Below, piece after piece: positions 42,968 to 47,225 of a stretch of 47,225 nucleotides of DNA. The number at the start of each line of letters is the position of its first letter. Position 1 is the stretch's first letter. A program made the position numbers and the translations under genes. The notes beneath the pieces were generated by a model. It did not search any database, had not been told where the DNA came from, and saw only the letters and a list, made by a program, of their open reading frames with translations. This stretch comes from Flavobacteriales bacterium BRH_c54 (GTDB lineage: Bacteria > Bacteroidota > Bacteroidia > Flavobacteriales_E > Vicingaceae), in contig LADZ01000067.1 in assembly GCA_000961845.1 (NCBI GenBank), forward strand, positions 1 through 47,225. Direction: 5' to 3'.

Positions 42968-45020
42968 TGATACTAATAAAATGTTGAACGATTTATTCAA
43001 CAAAGCCAAAAATGAACCTTCAAAAGTATCTTTTGAAGCAACTAAGGAGCGATTTTTAACTTCTATTAGCACTAAAAACAATGCTACAAAAGGAAACAAT
43101 TTTGCTCGATTTTTTAACCTTAAATTAATTATTATGATAGCATCAATAATAACAACTATTACATTAGTATTAGTTTTAAAACCAACAACCACAACAAAAA
43201 CAACAGATAAGGAAAATACCATAAATACATCAACTGTAGAAACAACAGTTGAGAATGAAAAACAGGTTTTACAAGAACAACAACAAGTGATAACAGAATA
43301 TTTACAAAAAGTAGATAGGTTAACACCTAAAAACATTGCCTTAAATCAAGAAAAAGTCCTCCTTATTCCGACAGATAGTTTAAAAAAATACAAAAAAGCA
43401 TTAGTAGCATCGGCTCGTATTTCCGAAATATTAGATACCGCTTATAGATTTCCGAATTTAACACCTGATGAAATTGCTGCTAACAACAAACAAAAAGCAA
43501 AAATGGTAAAACAACTTATTAAATTAGATAAAAAACAATATGCTTTTATTCCTTCAGGTACGTTTAAAATAGAAAATAAAGATTGGTCGGTACAGGCATT
43601 TTACATGCAAACTACCGAAGTTACCAATTTAGAATACCGAACTTTTTTATTTGATTTATTAATTACCGACAGAAAGGAAGCATTTTTAAAAGCGAAACCT
43701 AATCAAGCCATGTGGGTAAAAGAATATCCAAATGCTTTTAATAAACCAATGCAAGATAATTATTTTTCACACTCAGCATATAATGACTACCCTGTTGTTG
43801 CTATAAGTAGGGAAGGGGCGGAGATGTATTGTAAGTGGTTAACTGAAGAGGTAAACAAACAAAAAACTGAACCTATTAATGATGTACGTTTGCCAAGCAA
43901 TTACGAATGGATGTACGCAGCATCTGATGGAGGTAAACATTTTCCTTATCCATGGGGAGGACCTTATCTTAGAAACTCAAAAGGATGCTTTTTGGCTAAT
44001 TTTTATCCGATGAAAGATAATTATATAGCTGATGGTGCATTTCATACAACTAAAGTACAATCATACATTCCTAATGATTTTGGTTTGTATTGCATGAGTG
44101 GCAATGTGGCTGAGATGATATATTACGAAGATGAAAATAATTTACCGGGAACTAGAGGCGGTAGTTGGTCGAGTATAGGACAAGAGCTACAAATAATTGA
44201 AGGAAATGATAGATTTAAAGAAAAAACCAAACCTTCTGTAAATGTTGGTTTCAGACCGGTTATAACTTATTTAGGAAGAGCAAAAGCACAAATAAATCCT
44301 CCCGGAACAGTTAAAATAAAAGACAATATTTACATAGATGAAACGGAAATAACCAACTTTAATTGGCGAGAATACGTGATGTGGTTGGAGAAAAAACACG
44401 GAAAAAACGCTATCGAATACAAAAATGCGTTGCCCGACACCTTAGTTTGGAAAGAAGAAGAATCATTTAATGAACCTTATGCTCAATATTACTATAGTCA
44501 TCCGGCATATAATGATTATCCTGTGGTTGGAATAAGCTACGAACAAGCCGTGCAATATTGCAAATGGCGAACGGAACGCGTAAAAGAATTGTTTGAAATC
44601 AAGGTGTTGACCGATAAAAAGAACGTGTATCCAACCAATTTTGAATACCGATTGCCAACAAAAGAAGAATGGGAAACCGCAGCAAAAATTGGTTATTCCG
44701 AGAAAACACAACAACAATTGAATACTAAATACAAAGGACAAATTTTAGCTAATTTGAAAAGAAATAAAGAAGATAATGTGGTGGTAGCCGGAAATATTCC
44801 AGACAATGCAGATATAACAGCTCAGGTTAAATCATATTGGCCAAATGCTGCAGGATGTTATAATTTAATTGGAAATGTAGCCGAAATGATTAACCAACAA
44901 GGATTGGCTAAAGGCGGCTCATGGATTAATAATCCAAATGAAATTTCTATTGAAAAGGAGATGAATTATACCAAACCAACAGCATGGTTGGGGTTTAGAT
45001 GTGTTGCCGAAATTAAGTAG
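42960..45020 (+). CDS. Membrane protein with two SUMF1/GldK-like domains, candidate sigma partner
   Basis: A 686-residue protein with about 54 cytoplasmic residues (LNDLFNKAKNEPSKVSFEAT), one transmembrane helix at 55-74, a Thr-rich spacer, and a coiled segment at about 90-110. Two formylglycine-generating-enzyme-like domains follow, at about 190-440 and 447-686. Each has a YNDYPVV-IS motif, a CKW motif, a GNVAEMI motif and an RGGSW/KGGSW motif near its end. Neither has the paired Cys residues after GGSW that active FGE needs, so they are probably binding or structural, like GldJ/GldK. It overlaps the sigma gene by 8 bases and may act as its membrane-bound regulator. Confidence 0.8.
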   Translation: MSNDTNKMLNDLFNKAKNEPSKVSFEATKERFLTSISTKNNATKGNNFARFFNLKLIIMIASIITTITLVLVLKPTTTTKTTDKENTINTSTVETTVENEKQVLQEQQQVITEYLQKVDRLTPKNIALNQEKVLLIPTDSLKKYKKALVASARISEILDTAYRFPNLTPDEIAANNKQKAKMVKQLIKLDKKQYAFIPSGTFKIENKDWSVQAFYMQTTEVTNLEYRTFLFDLLITDRKEAFLKAKPNQAMWVKEYPNAFNKPMQDNYFSHSAYNDYPVVAISREGAEMYCKWLTEEVNKQKTEPINDVRLPSNYEWMYAASDGGKHFPYPWGGPYLRNSKGCFLANFYPMKDNYIADGAFHTTKVQSYIPNDFGLYCMSGNVAEMIYYEDENNLPGTRGGSWSSIGQELQIIEGNDRFKEKTKPSVNVGFRPVITYLGRAKAQINPPGTVKIKDNIYIDETEITNFNWREYVMWLEKKHGKNAIEYKNALPDTLVWKEEESFNEPYAQYYYSHPAYNDYPVVGISYEQAVQYCKWRTERVKELFEIKVLTDKKNVYPTNFEYRLPTKEEWETAAKIGYSEKTQQQLNTKYKGQILANLKRNKEDNVVVAGNIPDNADITAQVKSYWPNAAGCYNLIGNVAEMINQQGLAKGGSWINNPNEISIEKEMNYTKPTAWLGFRCVAEIK

Positions 45021-45036
45021 GGGTAATTCTTTAACT

Positions 45037-45081
45037 AAAAGCTCCCTAAAAGTTTTCTTTATTGAAGATAGGGAGCTTTTT
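45037..45081 (+). terminator. Intrinsic terminator after the SUMF-domain gene
   Basis: An 11-bp perfect stem AAAAGCTCCCT (45037-45047) with AGGGAGCTTTT (45070-45080) closes a 22-nt loop and ends in a T-run. Confidence 0.8.
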
Positions 45082-45125
45082 AGTTTATTATTGCGAGTTT
45101 GGAAAACTCTATTTAACATAATATA

Positions 45126-45352
45126 AATTATAAGACAAAACGATAGTGTTTATTTATTGATGTATTTAATTCGTTTTGTCAATTATAATGAATATTATGT
45201 CTCCACTTCGTTTCGCCCTGACGGGTAAATAGAACGCACAAGCCAACGCTTCTAATTTTTCGTATTCAAGGTAATTCTCCGTAAATTTAAAAATATTCGA
45301 TTCTAATGAAGTTTAGTTTTTTATAAGGTTTATCGTTTTGTCCTTATAATTA
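45126..45352. mobile_element. MITE-like element with ~20-bp terminal inverted repeats
   Basis: The left end AATTATAAGACAAAACGATA (45126-45145) and the right end (45331-45352), which reads TAATTATAAGGACAAAACGATA on the minus strand, are inverted copies with one indel. A third partial copy (TCGTTTTGTC, then AATTATAAT) is at 45171-45189. The ~227-bp interior has no ORF. The size and TIRs fit a nonautonomous transposable element. No target duplication is obvious. Confidence 0.55.
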
Positions 45353-46018
45353 GCCATTATATTAAATAGCCGCACATGCCTTTCTTTTTTAAAAAATTTA
45401 TTCTTTTGCCCTCGCTCAAAAAAATTATGTGGTAGTTCACTTGCATACAAAAAATGCGTTTGCCTTAATAAGGCTTCATTTCGCATTTTTCTATGCTGCG
45501 TTCACTGAGCCTGTTTGATTTATTCTTTTTTCTTGATAAAAAAGAACCAAAAAATCAAGAAAGAAATATGCTTCAACGCTCTCTGTATAAATGCTAAAAC
45601 AATACAAAAGTAATTGTTTGCTACGCAACAAAAGGACAAGCCCCTTTTGTTTGTTTTTACGCATTTATGCCATTACTCACTGTTTATTATTGTTTCGGGT
45701 GTTCGTGAACTCGTAAACTCGTTTCACAGCCAAACGCTTGCCCGCATTTCTTTCGTGCCAACACGCCTTTCTATTTAACATAATTATATGTTTTAATAGT
45801 TATTAGCTTGTTGATTTGAGTTTTCTACACACAAGTTGCAGCAAAGTTATGGTTATTGGTTCGGGAAATTGCAAGGATAAAATGTAGTAAAGCTATTTAG
45901 CCAACACACTTTGCTACCGCACCGTAAACCGCTTTACTCCTTGCAATTGCCTCACTCAAAACCATTGTGAACGCCTAACTTGGCGTATTGCCAAGGGTTC
46001 ATTTAATTTTTTTAATTA
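45353..46018. other. Gene-free stretch dense in inverted repeats
   Basis: No convincing ORF is present. Hairpins include AAAAATGCG/CGCATTTTT (45450-45490) enclosing GCCTT/AAGGC, TTTCTTGAT/ATCAAGAAA (45529-45562), a long imperfect pair (45587-45610 with 45645-45668) enclosing AACAAAAGG/CCTTTTGTT, AATTGCAAGGA/TCCTTGCAATT (45867-45948), and CTTGGC/GCCAAG (45979-45995). The base composition is visibly richer in G+C than the genes to its left. It is probably accessory or repeat sequence. Confidence 0.55.
45867..45948. repeat. Inverted repeat with 8-nt bulge
   Basis: AATTGCAAGGA (45867-45877) pairs with TCCTTGCAATT (45938-45948). After an 8-base bulge on the left side, AGTAAAGC (45886-45893) pairs with GCTTTAC (45931-45937). 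The loop of about 37 bases holds TAGC- and CCG-rich words. Confidence 0.65.
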
Positions 46019-46218
46019 TGTTATGTATTCTTGTTTATGCTCGTATTAATCCTATTAAATCTTGGTTCTGGTTGCATCCCCATGCTAAGTCTTGGTTTTG
46101 GCTAGGTTATTATCGCAAGTGTGGTTTTAAGTTTGCTTATAGTCGCAATAAGTGGCTTTATGTTTTCTACATTCGGTTTCTTTGGTTAGAGCTTGGTTGC
46201 TCTTCGCTCTCTTTATAA
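46019..46218 (+). CDS. Possible small aromatic-rich protein
   Basis: An ATG at 46019 opens a frame of 66 residues (an upstream TTG at 45988 would add ten). The product is basic and very rich in Trp, Tyr, Phe and Cys, with an internal duplication (KSWFWL twice, ten residues apart). The stop codon lies inside the loop of a T-tailed hairpin. Such composition is unusual and may reflect repeat DNA and not a gene. No family recognised. Confidence 0.25.
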
Positions 46219-46231
46219 GGGAGCTTTTTTT
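46206..46231 (+). terminator. Terminator-like hairpin with T-run
   Basis: GCTCTC (46206-46211) pairs with GGGAGC (46219-46224), with one wobble pair and a 7-nt loop, then seven T. It is a fair intrinsic terminator for plus-strand transcription from the structured region or the small ORF. Confidence 0.6.
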
Positions 46232-46240
46232 GTTCAAAAA

Positions 46241-46678
46241 CTAGATTAGATTTTGTACTTGATTGACTAACCGATATTTATTCAATTCATCCATCCCATT
46301 CTTAAACACTTTAATTTCCCAATTTGCGAAATGAGCAAACATTTCGCTTTGCGAATTATCTTTAAAGATATAATCATCTGGGGTTGTAAAAATTTTTGAA
46401 GGAATCAAAAACAACCCTAATTCTTCTTCATTCATAAATAGAATTAAAACAATCCATAAATTATCTTTTAGCTCCCCTAATTGTTGTTTAGGAATTTTAA
46501 TGCTTCTTTGCTTATCTAATTCGAGTATTTGCAAATACAATTCATGCTTATTTCCTGATTTGGTTTTGACAATAAAATCTACTCCTTCCCTCCCACTCTC
46601 GTTTTGAAATACTTCTTGCTTGGCTTTCATAAATTCAGCCATCATAAAGTATTCAGAGTATTTTATCAGTTTAATCAT
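46241..46678 (-). CDS. Hypothetical protein, orphan
   Basis: A 145-residue soluble protein with no signal peptide or membrane helix. The middle reads GREGVDFIVKTKSGNKHELYLQI, then LWIVLILFMNEEELGLFLIPS. The alternating Asp/Glu and hydrophobic strands loosely recall PD-(D/E)xK-fold proteins such as DUF4365, but the usual QxK motif is not convincing, so I do not assign it. It sits next to an integrase remnant and a marR gene, in a region that looks accessory. Confidence 0.6.
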   Translation of the reverse strand: MIKLIKYSEYFMMAEFMKAKQEVFQNESGREGVDFIVKTKSGNKHELYLQILELDKQRSIKIPKQQLGELKDNLWIVLILFMNEEELGLFLIPSKIFTTPDDYIFKDNSQSEMFAHFANWEIKVFKNGMDELNKYRLVNQVQNLI

Positions 46679-46689
46679 TTACAGCAAAA

Positions 46690-46821
46690 TTAAACATTAT
46701 CCTCATAAATCTTATCCAATGGATTAATACAGGATTTCAATTCTGTTTTGGCAGCTTTAATGTATAGCAATGTTGAATGAAAGCTTTTATGTCCTAATAT
46801 TTTCTGAATAGTGTATAAATT
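46690..46821 (-). pseudogene. 3' remnant of a tyrosine recombinase/integrase
   Basis: A 43-codon open stretch ending in TAA encodes YTIQKILGHKSFHSTLLYIK, then AAKTELKSCINPLDKIYE. This is the C-terminal end of a phage-integrase-type tyrosine recombinase: the conserved LGHKS box with its His, followed by the Tyr at the YTH-like position. An in-frame TAG lies just before it and the upstream Arg-His-x-x-Arg region is absent, so it is a decayed fragment. It marks a past mobile element. Confidence 0.75.
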
Positions 46822-46919
46822 CTATCCTTCTTCATTTTCATTATTCTTATTTTAAACACCAGTCATTTATAAAAGTAAACTCCTGACTTTCAAAACTGCG
46901 AAAACCTCGAACTCAAACA

Positions 46920-47225
46920 TTATAGTTCAACCTCCCTAATTTGCGGAACGATACTATCTATAGTTACACATAGTTTGTCCATACTCTTCTTAAAACTTAC
47001 TTTTTCTTCTTCAGTAAAATCTCTAAGCAATAAATCATTGGTTTGTTGTACCCCTTCTTTAATTTTAGGCAGCAGTTCCAATGCTTTATCAGTAATTTCT
47101 AAAATCTGACATCTTCTATCCTTACAATCCGGTGTTCTAATCAATAGACTTTTTTCGCTTAAATAATCTACCATTCGCATAGTAGAAACTTTGTCTCTTT
47201 TTAATGCTTCGGCTAAATCTTTTTG
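46920..47225 (-). CDS. MarR-family transcriptional regulator (partial, runs off the window)
   Basis: The frame is open to the window edge. The visible 101 residues begin QKDLAEALKRDKVSTMRMVDYL, the recognition region of a MarR winged helix. The wing is SLLIRTPDCKDRRCQILEITDKA (read as two parts), with the DxRxR-like motif. A C-terminal dimerisation helix follows. The internal ATG at 47180 is inside the HTH, so the true start lies beyond 47225. Target unknown. Confidence 0.88.
   Translation of the reverse strand, partial: QKDLAEALKRDKVSTMRMVDYLSEKSLLIRTPDCKDRRCQILEITDKALELLPKIKEGVQQTNDLLLRDFTEEEKVSFKKSMDKLCVTIDSIVPQIREVEL

Noticed and set aside
42932-43336. Long open frame antisense to the SUMF-domain gene, and similar antisense frames in trkH, gyrA, clpC and the TonB receptor
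   Set aside because: They lie wholly inside well-supported genes, show no recognisable domain, and have compositions expected from reading the opposite strand of A+T-rich coding DNA.
42960-45020. Active formylglycine-generating enzyme or EgtB-type oxidase
   Set aside because: Neither SUMF1 domain has the Cys pair after GGSW that copper-dependent FGE needs, nor an obvious EgtB iron triad. GldJ/GldK-like structural use fits better.
45971-46190. Possible integron attC site (GCCTAAC core at 45973-45979)
   Set aside because: No matching GTTRRRY core is present within normal attC length. The nearest, GTTAGAG near 46185, is over 200 bases away and imperfect, and there is no integrase in cassette context.
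46241-46678. Restriction-like PD-(D/E)xK nuclease
   Set aside because: Some spacing of acidic residues is suggestive, but the core Lys motif is not clear and there is no partner methylase or defence gene nearby.

Overview
The window is an A+T-rich chromosomal segment of a member of the Bacteroidota, most likely Flavobacteriales-like. The evidence is a secreted protein with a type IX secretion (T9SS) sorting domain, a TonB-dependent receptor paired with a DUF4249 lipoprotein, a FadL/SGNH-hydrolase pair, a GldL-like HWPG motif, A-rich ribosome-binding regions, and promoters with the Bacteroidota -7 motif TAnnTTTG. No rRNA, tRNA or CRISPR array was seen. Most of the window is housekeeping sequence; the right end (about 45.0 kb onward) is accessory and repeat-rich.

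Layout. 0-8 kb: two tandem FKBP prolyl isomerases, TrkA-TrkH potassium uptake, and a heme cluster (hemL, a two-helix GldL-like peptide, hemE). 7.3-9 kb: a lipoprotein, a DUF2892 protein and an XRE repressor whose upstream region holds five copies of a 12-bp palindrome. 9-13 kb: htpG, then lemA with two TPM-domain genes behind a 7 x 7-bp tandem repeat. 13-20 kb, minus strand: an envelope group (SGNH lipoprotein, FadL, T9SS cargo, propeller lipoprotein), then MFS-fmt-YCII. 20-24 kb: TonB receptor and DUF4249. 24-30 kb: a PA0069-type radical SAM enzyme divergent from a LexA-like cleavable repressor, a class V aminotransferase, a cold-shock-domain protein, a DNA repair methyltransferase, an ABC exporter and a HAD phosphatase. 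31-40 kb: clpC, gyrA, a TPR protein, two UspA proteins and a YdjM-like membrane protein. 41-45 kb: an S4 protein with TruC, a 44-residue lipoprotein, and an ECF sigma factor overlapping a membrane protein with two SUMF1/GldK-like domains. 45-47.2 kb: inverted repeats, a MITE-like element, a small aromatic-rich ORF, an orphan gene, an integrase remnant and the 3' part of a marR gene.

The strongest unexplained signal is a leader of about 95 nt shared by the TonB receptor (20348-20440) and the TPR protein (36168-36262). It holds an identical MKRP-stop micro-ORF, a hairpin with compensatory changes, and a second helix that would pair with the start codon itself and also shows one compensatory pair. 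I read it as a candidate structured cis-regulatory RNA linking two unrelated envelope genes. Other leads are the sigma/SUMF gene pair, the palindromic operator array, a dispersed repeat family, and a duplication of the truC 5' end around a tiny lipoprotein gene.
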